8,820 nt of DNA from Nitrospirae bacterium RBG_13_39_12 (GTDB taxonomy: Bacteria; Nitrospirota; Thermodesulfovibrionia; Thermodesulfovibrionales; SM23-35): NCBI GenBank assembly GCA_001805125.1, contig MHEF01000139.1, forward strand, positions 1-8,820, written 5' to 3'. A program made the translations under genes and the position numbers. The notes under the pieces are model-generated. The model saw only the letters and a program-made list of their open reading frames with translations, was not told the origin of the DNA and did no database searches. This document shows positions 1-6,027 of the stretch, in pieces (the first letter of the stretch is position 1; the number at the start of each line of letters is the position of its first letter).

Positions 1-30
1 AGAAATCTCTTCTTTAAGCTCTCTGAAAGA

Positions 31-351
31 TTATAAAGTGGGTTGATTTATGTCCTTTAATAATTCTCTGATCTTGGCTTTTATTGTATCGTCAAGGTCT
101 ATAAACATAAGACCTATACCAACTCCTTCATTGCAGTGTTTAATCTTTGCATGAATATCTATTTTTTTGTCTTTGAAATGTACGGAGACTGTAATTATAC
201 TGCCTTGTGTGAAAAAATGATTGGAAAGCACATACATACCGCCTTCACTGATATCAACTGCCTTGCAGACTACTGATTCATTGATCACACAATCTATATC
301 GCAGGGGACCCTATCCTTTAAACGGTGTCTTTTCCTTGAGTTGCTTTTCAT
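31..351 (-). CDS. PilZ domain protein, probable c-di-GMP receptor
   Basis: A 106-residue single-domain PilZ protein. Seen in the sequence: the basic N-terminus carries the RxxxR motif (R10 and R14, followed by VP), and the second c-di-GMP signature DxSxxG is intact as D33-S35-G38 in DISEGGMYV. After it comes the expected run of beta strands (IITVSVHFK, IDIHAKIKH, GVGIGLMFIDL) and a short C-terminal helix (residues 88-99). With both ligand motifs present, c-di-GMP binding is likely from family knowledge. No effector domain is fused, so it would act through a protein partner, for example in motility, exopolysaccharide production or transcription. The ATG start has no good Shine-Dalgarno, but it sits at the usual distance before the RxxxR motif. 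The nearest upstream gene is a small unknown ORF on the same strand about 120 nt away, so context does not name the target. Family assignment is confident; the pathway is unknown. Confidence 0.9.
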   Translation of the reverse strand: MKSNSRKRHRLKDRVPCDIDCVINESVVCKAVDISEGGMYVLSNHFFTQGSIITVSVHFKDKKIDIHAKIKHCNEGVGIGLMFIDLDDTIKAKIRELLKDINQPTL

Positions 352-471
352 TTTGTTTACAGTGTTTTAATTTTATATAACTTGTTCAAATTGATTGCCG
401 GTCATAACCTTCTGCTTTATTAAGTATATCACAAGTGGAAATCATGAGAAGAAGCAGTACAAGAGCTAATA

Positions 472-675
472 CTAAAATGATTTATTCAATATATATTCAG
501 CGAGATGAGTATATAAATCCTTTGTTGTTACGCTAGAGATCTTTTCCTGATGACCGGGAGTCTTCTTATATTCCATGATATATTCCTGTAAAAATTTGAA
601 ATCAGTTAAATCAGAATAAGTTTCAGGGAATATTTTTTTAATTATTTCGGAAAGCTCCAGTGGTTTATCGATCAA
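472..675 (-). CDS. Small hypothetical protein, 67 aa
   Basis: An ORF of 67 codons with a TTG start. I do not recognise its family. The protein is soluble, with predicted helices (PLELSEIIKKIF, DFKFLQEYIMEYKK, TKDLYTHLAEYIL) and no membrane segment or Cys motif. Its composition is natural-looking, and it is not the shadow of another gene because the opposite strand is empty here. The start is weak: TTG with no Shine-Dalgarno. An ATG at 695-697 begins a 10-codon reading frame (MTKLKLSFDR) that stops at 665-667 and overlaps the TTG in another frame. This leaves two other readings: a true start at 697 with a frameshift near 670, or translational coupling from that mini-ORF. A TATAAT on the minus strand (719 to 714) lies just upstream, which supports transcription of this strand. 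Moderate to low confidence that it is a functional gene as drawn. Confidence 0.45.
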   Translation of the reverse strand: MIDKPLELSEIIKKIFPETYSDLTDFKFLQEYIMEYKKTPGHQEKISSVTTKDLYTHLAEYILNKSF

Positions 676-690
676 AGGACAGCTTTAATT

Positions 691-719
691 TTGTCATTAA
701 GGGACTTTCTGCTATTATA
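691..719 (+). promoter_or_regulatory. Candidate sigma-70 promoter, possibly divergent
   Basis: On the plus strand, TTGTCA (691-696) and TATTAT (713-718) are separated by 16 bp. The predicted transcription start is at or next to the ATG at 725, which has no Shine-Dalgarno. Because the -10 region is nearly palindromic, the minus strand reads TATAAT over 719-714, with a weak TTAATA (743-738) 18 bp further up. The same site may therefore fire in both directions. No transcript data are available. Confidence 0.45.
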
Positions 720-724
720 AATAT

Positions 725-1117
725 ATGGCTTATTTAATATTAAGGGTGATGATAAATGCTTTGTCCATCGCTGCTGCAATAAAGCTTGTGGACGGGCTTA
801 CGTTCACAGGCGAGTGGTGGAAGATGATAATTATCGGAGCGATTTTCGGGTTTGTAAATGCGCTCATTAAACCGCTCATGATGTTTTTTACGTTCCCCTT
901 GATAGTGTTTACTCTCGGTATCTTTACCCTCATTGTAAATGCGCTTATGTTGATAATCACTGCAAAGCTGTCCGGACCTTTTCACCTTGGCTTTCAGATA
1001 CATGGTTTCTGGGCTGCATTCTGGGGAGCCTTGATTGTGAGCATAGTAAGCATGTTACTTTCCTGGATTACAGGGGTTAAGAGGATTAAGGTAGAGAAAG
1101 GCGGGAAGGGTATTTAA
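725..1117 (+). CDS. PF04020 ('phage holin family') inner-membrane protein
   Basis: A 130-residue polytopic membrane protein. It has four hydrophobic segments, at about residues 5-22, 32-50, 54-80 and 92-117, followed by a short basic tail (VKRIKVEKGGKG). The central sequence NALIKPLMMFFTFPL, the LGIFTLIVNALML stretch and a final FWAAFWGALIVSIVS are the hallmarks of PF04020 (the YvlD-like membrane family). Despite the 'phage holin' name, these are common chromosomal proteins of unknown function. Nothing nearby looks like a lysis cassette or prophage, so a holin role is not supported. The length is typical for the family. The ATG start has no Shine-Dalgarno and lies 6 nt after a -10-like hexamer, consistent with a leaderless transcript. 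The next gene downstream is 270 nt away beyond a large inverted repeat, so this is probably a single-gene unit. Confidence 0.9.
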   Translation: MAYLILRVMINALSIAAAIKLVDGLTFTGEWWKMIIIGAIFGFVNALIKPLMMFFTFPLIVFTLGIFTLIVNALMLIITAKLSGPFHLGFQIHGFWAAFWGALIVSIVSMLLSWITGVKRIKVEKGGKGI

Positions 1118-1199
1118 AGTTCCATGAATAGTCATCTGTCCAATAATTTCGACTAGTGTTGCTTCACAACATAAACCAGATACTTACAAAAAGGGAAAC

Positions 1200-1329
1200 A
1201 TGCACCGAGGATAGAGTATCATCGCTCATTCTCGGTCATTTCGACCCGCGAGGCTGTTGCCTCTTTATTTTCATGGTCTATTTGACTATCGGCAAAAGAA
1301 TCTGCTCCGATACTCTATCCTCGGTGCAT
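1200..1329. repeat. Long inverted-repeat element (20-21 bp arms)
   Basis: The left arm TGCACCGAGGATAGAGTATC (1201-1220) is perfectly complementary to the right arm at 1309-1328, and one further A/T pair (1200/1329) extends it to 21 bp. The 88-nt interior holds smaller hairpins: GGTC/GACC closing ATTTC around 1235-1246, and GAGGC-TGTT-GCCTC at 1250-1263. It also has terminal motifs (ATCGCTCATTC at 1221-1231; TGACTATCGG and AATCTGCTC at 1283-1307) that recur in the element at 3174-3275. No ORF and no obvious target-site duplication are visible. It could be a small non-autonomous mobile element, a structured RNA or a transcription terminator. The perfect arms suggest recent insertion or selection on structure. 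Confidence 0.8.
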
Positions 1330-1389
1330 CTATAAAAATTTGAGAACAATGTGGGTTAGCAGTAATATTAAAATTAAGGAGGCGTTTTA

Positions 1390-1623
1390 ATGGGATATTT
1401 TGCAATATTAGGTCTTATTGTATGGGCGGTACTTATGGTTCTGATATTTAAAAAAGCCGGGTATTCAGGGTTGCAGACTATTTTTCTGTTTATACCTATT
1501 GTTAATGTAATAATATTCGCATGGTTTGCACTAACCGAATGGCCGATTGAAAAGGAAATGAAAGAGCTGAAAGCCCGTCTTGTATTTTCGGGTAAAGATA
1601 CAGGCTTTCGTGATAAGCAGTAA
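1390..1623 (+). CDS. Small two-helix membrane protein, hypothetical
   Basis: A 77-residue protein. It has two hydrophobic helices, at about residues 3-20 (FAILGLIVWAVLMVLIF) and 29-47 (TIFLFIPIVNVIIFAWFAL), joined by a short loop KKAGYSGLQ. A polar C-terminal tail begins with TEWPIEKEMKELKARL. The pattern of a glycine-containing loop, then IPIVN, then an aromatic-rich helix, then (T/S)EWPIE resembles small uncharacterised membrane proteins, loosely like the DUF5684/DUF805 type. That comparison is from memory and not secure. The start is well supported by an excellent Shine-Dalgarno, AAGGAGG (1376-1382), 7 nt before the ATG. This contrasts with the SD-less membrane-protein genes on either side. 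It sits alone between the long inverted repeat and the MarC gene, and no function can be read from context. Confidence 0.8.
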   Translation: MGYFAILGLIVWAVLMVLIFKKAGYSGLQTIFLFIPIVNVIIFAWFALTEWPIEKEMKELKARLVFSGKDTGFRDKQ

Positions 1624-1714
1624 ACTGCATTGCGGTAATCCGGTTTCTGGCTGATAGTGTTAATAATTTATTCTGCTCCAAGACTGACTTTAATTATTCC
1701 CTTGCTTAAAATAT

Positions 1715-1751
1715 AAAAAATAGCTTATTTTTTTGTAACGAGTATTATAAT
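1715..1751 (+). promoter_or_regulatory. Candidate promoter of the MarC-family gene
   Basis: A perfect -10 box TATAAT (1746-1751) ends 6 nt before the ATG at 1758, so the expected transcription start coincides with the start codon. No good -35 is seen; the 17-bp position reads GCTTAT. That position lies inside an AT-only inverted repeat (AAAAAATA at 1715-1722, TATTTTTT at 1726-1733), which could act as an UP-like or bent element. Confidence 0.5.
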
Positions 1752-1757
1752 TGCACT

Positions 1758-2345
1758 ATGGAAGACATTTTAAAAATACTGCCCAACACCCTTATCCCCA
1801 TTTTTGTGGCGATTAATGTGTTCATACTCATTCCAATATTCATCTCGATGACAAAGGACATGTCAAAGCCAAAAAGACGGACAGTTGTAAGGGACTCGAT
1901 ACTTACAGCCATTATTGTGAGCCTTTTATTTATTGCACTGGGGGAAGTGATTTTCAGAATATTGGGAATAACTGGAGATGATTTTAAGATTGCCGGAGGG
2001 CTGGTGCTTCTTGTATTTGCTGTACTTGACCTTTTGGAAAGAGGAGAGGAACGGAGAAGACCACAGGAAAAAATGGGTGTAGTACCCATAGGCGTCCCCT
2101 TAATTGTTGGACCTGCTGTGCTTACAACACTACTGGTTCTTGAGGACCATTACGGCGTTATCCCAACCCTTGTCTCGCTAATGATTAACCTGTTTGTCGT
2201 CTGGATCTCATTAGTTAATGCTGAACGGATTATGCATATCTTTGGTAAAGGAGGCGTGATCGGGATTTCAAAGGTTATGGCACTCCTCCTGTCTTCAATT
2301 GCAGTAATGATGATACGCCAGGGTGTTGAGAATATCGTCAAATAA
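1758..2345 (+). CDS. MarC family (UPF0056) integral membrane protein
   Basis: A 195-residue protein of the MarC/UPF0056 family, of usual length. There are six hydrophobic segments: about residues 10-30 (LIPIFVAINVFILIPIFISM), 46-68, 76-90 (KIAGGLVLLVFAVLDLL), 108-126 (VPIGVPLIVGPAVLTTLLVL), 135-152 and 172-190. Family marks are the early Pro-rich helix with NVF.LIPIF, the FKIAGG.LLL stretch, and the PLIVGPAVLTTLL segment that corresponds to the conserved P-L-x-x-GP motif. A charged loop (LERGEERRRPQEK) lies between helices 3 and 4. The biochemical role of MarC proteins is unsettled: the old link to multiple antibiotic resistance was not upheld, and transporter activity is only presumed. There is no Shine-Dalgarno. 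The ATG follows a TATAAT by 6 nt, so translation is probably leaderless. Transcription appears monocistronic, as the next 320 nt are repeat DNA. Confidence 0.92.
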   Translation: MEDILKILPNTLIPIFVAINVFILIPIFISMTKDMSKPKRRTVVRDSILTAIIVSLLFIALGEVIFRILGITGDDFKIAGGLVLLVFAVLDLLERGEERRRPQEKMGVVPIGVPLIVGPAVLTTLLVLEDHYGVIPTLVSLMINLFVVWISLVNAERIMHIFGKGGVIGISKVMALLLSSIAVMMIRQGVENIVK

Positions 2346-2358
2346 AACCTTATTTATT

Positions 2359-2640
2359 AAGTCAGAAATAAGAGGGCAGAAGTAAGAAATAGCAAATAAT
2401 AAGCAGGCACTAAGGAGTATGCAGTAAGCACACTAAAGAAGGATGAAGGGCGAAACGGAGAGCATGGGAAACGGCGAAAAGTATGAAGGAAGAAGTAAGA
2501 AGGCAGAATGCATAACAAAAAACTAAGAAGTCAAAAGTAAGAAGTAAGCACAAAAAAACATAGGCACAGGTAAAGGTTAAACAACAAGTAAGAACAATAA
2601 ATGAAAACAGGAGTAATAATCAAAAATAAACTAAAAATAA
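2359..2640. repeat. Degenerate tandem heptanucleotide repeat tract
   Basis: This fills the gene-free stretch between the MarC gene and the phosphodiesterase gene. Read in steps of seven from 2361, the units are GTCAGAA, ATAAGAG, GGCAGAA, GTAAGAA and so on. The phase shifts by one base near 2431 and then continues as AGTAAGA-like units to about 2540, after which it decays into A-rich DNA. The plus strand is very purine-rich with little C or T, and no plausible ORF is present on either strand. It resembles the short tandemly repeated repetitive (STRR) heptamers known from cyanobacteria and some other bacteria. The same unit reappears inside lolD at 7983-8010. Its 3' end must contain or abut the promoter of the next gene, but no convincing -35/-10 pair is seen. 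Confidence 0.75.
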
Positions 2641-2669
2641 AATAGATAAAAATATAAAGGAGAGTATTA

Positions 2670-3149
2670 ATGCTAATTGGTATTATGTCTGATACACACG
2701 ACAACCTGGTGCCCACAAAAAAGGCTATTGAAGTTTTCAATGATAGAAAAGTTCAATATGTGATCCATGCAGGAGATTACACGTCACCGTTTACATTAAA
2801 GCTTTTCAAGGAGCTTAACTGCAAATATGTAGGGATATTCGGCAACAATGATGGAGACAAGTTGCTTCTTCTGGCAAGGTCTGAGGGCAATATACATTAT
2901 CAGCCGTACATTTTCACATTGAATGACAGAAAAATCGTAGTTATGCATGAGCATCATATTGTTAATGCACTTGCTGACAGCGGTCATTTTGACTTAGTTA
3001 TCTACGGGCACACTCACAAACCTGATATAAGGAAGGTCAATAACGCACTGATTGTTAATCCGGGAGAGGTCGGCACCTGGCTTTACGGGAAATCAACAAT
3101 TGCGGTAGCAGATTTGGACAGTATGAAGGCTGAGATTATAGAGCTTTAG
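2670..3149 (+). CDS. YfcE/MJ0936-type metallophosphoesterase
   Basis: A 159-residue calcineurin-like phosphoesterase of the small YfcE/MJ0936 group (TIGR00040-like), whose members hydrolyse phosphodiesters with a di-metal centre. All metal-binding motifs are present in order: DTH (D8, H10), GD (D36 in HAGDYTS), GNND (N59), H93 in MHEHH, and GHTH (H114, H116). The length matches the family. At the position of the usual HGH motif the protein has HEHH, so the second conserved Gly is replaced by Glu. The metal-ligand His is kept, so activity is still expected. The start is secure: AGGAG (2658-2662) lies 7 nt before the ATG. The protein is cytoplasmic, with no signal peptide. It is an isolated gene with the heptad tract upstream and a convergent gene downstream. 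The physiological substrate of these enzymes is generally not known. Confidence 0.92.
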   Translation: MLIGIMSDTHDNLVPTKKAIEVFNDRKVQYVIHAGDYTSPFTLKLFKELNCKYVGIFGNNDGDKLLLLARSEGNIHYQPYIFTLNDRKIVVMHEHHIVNALADSGHFDLVIYGHTHKPDIRKVNNALIVNPGEVGTWLYGKSTIAVADLDSMKAEIIEL

Positions 3150-3173
3150 CCCATATTTTTCATAAAATTTAGA

Positions 3174-3275
3174 GAGGGATATAGTATTCTCGCTCAATCA
3201 CGTCTTTGGAAAAACTTACTCCACAGGGTCTGACTATCGGTAAAAAAATCTGCTCAAAGACAATTTCTACCTGTA
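3174..3275. repeat. Decayed second copy of the 1200-1329 element
   Basis: The left end GAGGGATATAGTATT (3174-3188) plus CTCGCTCAATC (3189-3199) aligns with 1207-1231 of the long inverted-repeat element. The block at 3231-3255, starting TGACTATCGG and ending AATCTGCTC, matches 1283-1307 at 23 of 25 positions. The middle differs, and the right arm is no longer complementary to the left. A short local inverted repeat, GTCTTTG (3202-3208) with CAAAGAC (3255-3261), is present instead. It lies between two convergent genes, where it could also serve as a terminator. Confidence 0.6.
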
Positions 3276-3278
3276 TAT

Positions 3279-4208
3279 TTAAGCAGTTATTCCATCTATC
3301 CTCGTTAACCCTGCTTCTACAGCCAATCTGACTGCTTCGCTGAATTCAGTATCCGTGATTCTTCTGTTTAAAGGTGGATTGTCAAATGCCTTAAAGCACG
3401 GATGGTACTGGTCCATGATATTGATATAGGTATTCTTTGAAATTTCTTCAGCAATGAATTTGACAACACTTGGTGTACCTGCAGTCCCTTCAGGCAGAAC
3501 AAGATGTCTTACGAGAAGTCCTCTAAGGGCAATCCCCCTTTTATCAATTAAAAGATCACCGACCTGTCTGTGCATCTCCTTGATTGCTGCTTTTGCCATA
3601 TCAGGATAATCTTCTGCTTTTGAGTACCTGAACGCCATCTCAGGATCTGTATATTTAAAATCAGGCATGTAGATATCAACAATACCTTCAAGCAGCTTTA
3701 TCGTATTGAGTGCTTCGTATCCACCGCAATTATATACAACAGGAATCTTGAGTCCTTTTTCAGAAGCAATTCTGAGAGACCTGAGTATCATCGGGCTCTG
3801 GTGCGTCGGAGTAACAAAGTTTATGTTATGACATCCCTGGCTCTGCAGGGAGAGCATGACATCTGCGAGTTTTTCAAAGGACATTTCTCTGCCTTCTCCG
3901 AGATGGCTTATTGAGTAATTCTGACAGAATATACACCCTAGATTGCAGTTGCCTAAAAATATAGTCCCGGATCCGAACTTTCCGACGAGCGGTCTTTCTT
4001 CACCGAAATGCGGGCCCCAGCTTGATATGAATGGTTTATCCCCTGTTCTGCAAAAACCTCTCTCGTCAGATGTCCTGTCAACCTTGCAGTCCCTCGGACA
4101 CAAAGTGCATTCTTTAAGGATTTCTTCTGCTTCCCTGATTTTGTCGGAAAATACTTCCGGCTTAAGAAGGAGATAAGACGGAGTAAAATTATCCCGTGAT
4201 TCTTTCAT
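3279..4208 (-). CDS. PflX-like radical SAM protein (COG1313-type)
   Basis: A 309-residue radical SAM protein resembling the pyruvate-formate-lyase-activating-enzyme homologue PflX. The [4Fe-4S]/SAM motif CxxxCxxC is intact (C88, C92, C95 in NCNLGCIFCQN). An additional N-terminal cysteine set (C34, C37, C41 and C53, in CTLCPRDCKVDR and GFCRTG) is typical of this group and probably binds a second cluster or metal. Further family-like stretches are HFGEERPLVG (67-76), the GSGTIFLGNCNLGC run, YNCGGYEAL near residue 160, DIYMPDFKY, and HLVLPEG. The length is usual. The function of PflX is not established, and its substrate here is unknown. No pyruvate formate-lyase or other glycyl radical enzyme is in the window. 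There is no strong Shine-Dalgarno, but the ATG gives the expected N-terminus. It is divergent from lysS and probably has its own promoter in the 200-nt spacer. Confidence 0.9.
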   Translation of the reverse strand: MKESRDNFTPSYLLLKPEVFSDKIREAEEILKECTLCPRDCKVDRTSDERGFCRTGDKPFISSWGPHFGEERPLVGKFGSGTIFLGNCNLGCIFCQNYSISHLGEGREMSFEKLADVMLSLQSQGCHNINFVTPTHQSPMILRSLRIASEKGLKIPVVYNCGGYEALNTIKLLEGIVDIYMPDFKYTDPEMAFRYSKAEDYPDMAKAAIKEMHRQVGDLLIDKRGIALRGLLVRHLVLPEGTAGTPSVVKFIAEEISKNTYINIMDQYHPCFKAFDNPPLNRRITDTEFSEAVRLAVEAGLTRIDGITA

Positions 4209-4360
4209 AAGGTATGGTTGTATTTAAAAGATGATTCTGAATACATTCTAAAAAAAATGGCCGGCAAAAATATAGTGTTAACTGAAAAATGCAGACATTA
4301 ATAATTACTATTTATTAAATTAAGATCAATATCTGACGAACAATTCTAATCTGTGTATGA

Positions 4361-4390
4361 TTGACTTAACAAGAATTGAATCATTATAAT
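4361..4390 (+). promoter_or_regulatory. lysS: Sigma-70 promoter of lysS
   Basis: TTGACT (4361-4366) and TATAAT (4385-4390) are separated by 18 bp, the best promoter in the window. The expected transcription start near 4397 leaves a leader of only about 17 nt before the ATG at 4414. There is no room for a T-box or lysine riboswitch downstream of this start. Confidence 0.75.
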
Positions 4391-4413
4391 CCTAAGATTA
4401 TCAAGGTGTGACA

Positions 4414-5889
4414 ATGGAAGAGATTAACGATCTTATAGAACAGCGGATCAAGAAGCTCGAGGAACTGCGGCAGTCAGGAATTGAACCATTCCATGGCTCG
4501 TTTTATGCAGAAGACCATGCATCCGAACTACTGGATAAATTTAACTCTGTATCAAAAGAGACTCTTGAGGCAAAACCTGTTGCCTGCTCAATTGCCGGAA
4601 GGCTTGTTTCAATCAGGCACTTTGGCAAGGCTGCATTTGCACATGTACAGGACGCTACAGGCAAGATGCAGATTTATTTAAAGAAAGACTCGCTTGGCGA
4701 GAAATATCTCCTTATTAAAAAACTTGATATCGGAGATATTATCGGCCTCAAGGGCAGACTGTTCAGAACCAGGACTGATGAGCTCACGGTTGAGGTCGAG
4801 GATTTTGTTTTTCTGACGAAATCCCTAAGACCCCTTCCTGAGAAGTGGCATGGGTTAAAGGATATAGAGACAAGATACAGACAGCGGTACGTTGATTTGA
4901 TAGTTAACCCTGAAGTCCGTCAGACGTTTGTTAAAAAAAGCATTATTATCAAGGCAATCAGGGATTTCCTTGAATCAAGAGGTTTTATTGAAGTTGAAAC
5001 CCCAATGATGCACCCAATACCAGGAGGCGCAACAGCAAGACCTTTCAGAACACACCATAATGCTCTTGGTGTAGATTTATATTTAAGGATTGCTCCGGAA
5101 CTTTATTTAAAAAGGCTTCTTGTTGGAGGATATGAGCGTGTATATGAACTTAACAGGAATTTCAGGAACGAGGGTATATCAACGAAGCACAACCCTGAGT
5201 TTTCAATGCTCGAATTCTATATTGCGTACAGGGACTATAATTTTCTTATGTCTCTTACTGAGGAGCTGATAACCTATGTTTCTGAAAAGACACTAGGTAC
5301 ATTAAAAGTACCCTACGGAGATACAGTCATTGACCTGACCCCTCCATGGCCTAGGATCGCAATGCTCGATTTATTATTTCAAAAGGGGTTGCCGGAAGAG
5401 ATATTTAACGACAGCGAAAAGCTGAGGAGTTGGGCTAAATCGAAAAATATTGAGATTGAAGAAAACGCATCTCCCGGGAAAATTCTTGACGAGATATTCA
5501 AGGAAAAAATAGAGCCGGGACTGATCCAGCCTACATTTATAATTGACCATCCCGTTGAACTATCGCCTCTTGCCAAGAAAAAGCCTGAAAACCCGGCGCT
5601 TGCCGAAAGGTTTGAATTGTTCATAGCATCAAGAGAAATTGCCAATGCGTTTTCCGAACTCAACGACCCCTTGGAGCAAAAACAAAGGTTTGCTTCACAG
5701 GTAGAAGCAAAGGCACATGGCGATGAAGAAGCACACTGGATGGATGAGGATTTTATAAGGGCTCTTGAATATGGCATGCCTCCTGCAGCAGGTGAGGGCA
5801 TCGGGATAGACAGGCTGGTAATGCTTCTGACCAATTCACAGTCCATAAGGGATGTGATACTATTCCCACAATTGAAGCCGGAACAATAA
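4414..5889 (+). CDS. lysS: Lysyl-tRNA synthetase, class II
   Basis: Charges tRNA-Lys with lysine in the cytoplasm. Class II architecture is complete: an N-terminal anticodon-binding OB fold (about residues 56-135), then the catalytic core. Motif 1 is GFIEVETP (190-197, followed by M and the loop GGATARPF). Motif 2 has F250-R251-N252-E253-G, then TKHNPEFSMLEFY. Motif 3 is GIGIDR (462-467), near the C-terminus. The length of 491 residues is normal. The ORF is open to a GTG at 4408, but the AAGGTG (4403-4408) is correctly spaced as a Shine-Dalgarno for the ATG at 4414, so I chose the ATG; the GTG would add two residues. A strong promoter lies directly upstream. The gene is followed, after a nested palindrome, by lolC and lolD. 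lysS next to Lol genes is an arrangement I recall from deltaproteobacteria-like genomes. Confidence 0.97.
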   Translation: MEEINDLIEQRIKKLEELRQSGIEPFHGSFYAEDHASELLDKFNSVSKETLEAKPVACSIAGRLVSIRHFGKAAFAHVQDATGKMQIYLKKDSLGEKYLLIKKLDIGDIIGLKGRLFRTRTDELTVEVEDFVFLTKSLRPLPEKWHGLKDIETRYRQRYVDLIVNPEVRQTFVKKSIIIKAIRDFLESRGFIEVETPMMHPIPGGATARPFRTHHNALGVDLYLRIAPELYLKRLLVGGYERVYELNRNFRNEGISTKHNPEFSMLEFYIAYRDYNFLMSLTEELITYVSEKTLGTLKVPYGDTVIDLTPPWPRIAMLDLLFQKGLPEEIFNDSEKLRSWAKSKNIEIEENASPGKILDEIFKEKIEPGLIQPTFIIDHPVELSPLAKKKPENPALAERFELFIASREIANAFSELNDPLEQKQRFASQVEAKAHGDEEAHWMDEDFIRALEYGMPPAAGEGIGIDRLVMLLTNSQSIRDVILFPQLKPEQ

Positions 5890-5913
5890 CAAGATGCAGG
5901 ATACACTAATCAT

Positions 5914-5989
5914 AAAATCCCTCCTAACCTCCCTTTGCCAAAGGGAGGGATGCCCCTCTTTGGTAAAGAGGGGGAAGGGGAGATTTTTT
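5914..5989. repeat. Nested palindromic intergenic repeat (MITE/REP-like)
   Basis: Two adjacent hairpins lie between lysS and lolC: CCTCCCTTTG (5928-5937) with CAAAGGGAGG (5939-5948), and CCCCTCTTT (5953-5961) with AAAGAGGGG (5965-5973). The outer ends AAAATC (5914-5919) and GATTTT (5982-5987) are also complementary, so the whole 76-nt unit can fold as one long imperfect hairpin. A T-run follows the last G-rich arm (5984-5989). It resembles dispersed palindromic repeats of this CCTCCCTTT type that I recall from many Gram-negative genomes. It may also attenuate read-through from lysS into lolC. Confidence 0.75.
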
Positions 5990-6027
5990 AATCGATGTCA
6001 ATTCAATTTTGAGACCCTTAATATCAG

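Noticed and set aside
1..46. Possible C-terminal ends of a plus-strand gene entering from the left (frames ending at 36 or 46).
   Set aside because: Only 11-14 codons are visible in two competing frames, with nothing to choose between them.
725..1117. Prophage lysis gene, suggested by the 'phage holin' family name.
   Set aside because: No endolysin or phage structural gene nearby; PF04020 members are usually ordinary chromosomal membrane proteins.
2359..2640. CRISPR array.
   Set aside because: The period is 7 nt with degenerate units; there are no 24-40 nt direct repeats with unique spacers.
2531..2740. Minus-strand 69-codon frame over the heptad tract.
   Set aside because: Low-complexity Phe/Ile/Leu/Tyr translation of the purine-rich repeat that also overlaps the start of the phosphodiesterase gene; no start signal.
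4209..4413. T-box or lysine riboswitch before lysS.
   Set aside because: The strong promoter at 4361-4390 leaves a leader of only about 17 nt, and no terminator/antiterminator structure is seen.
5379..5906. Minus-strand 175-codon frame opposite lysS.
   Set aside because: Serine-rich shadow of the lysS catalytic domain, which is unmistakable on the plus strand.
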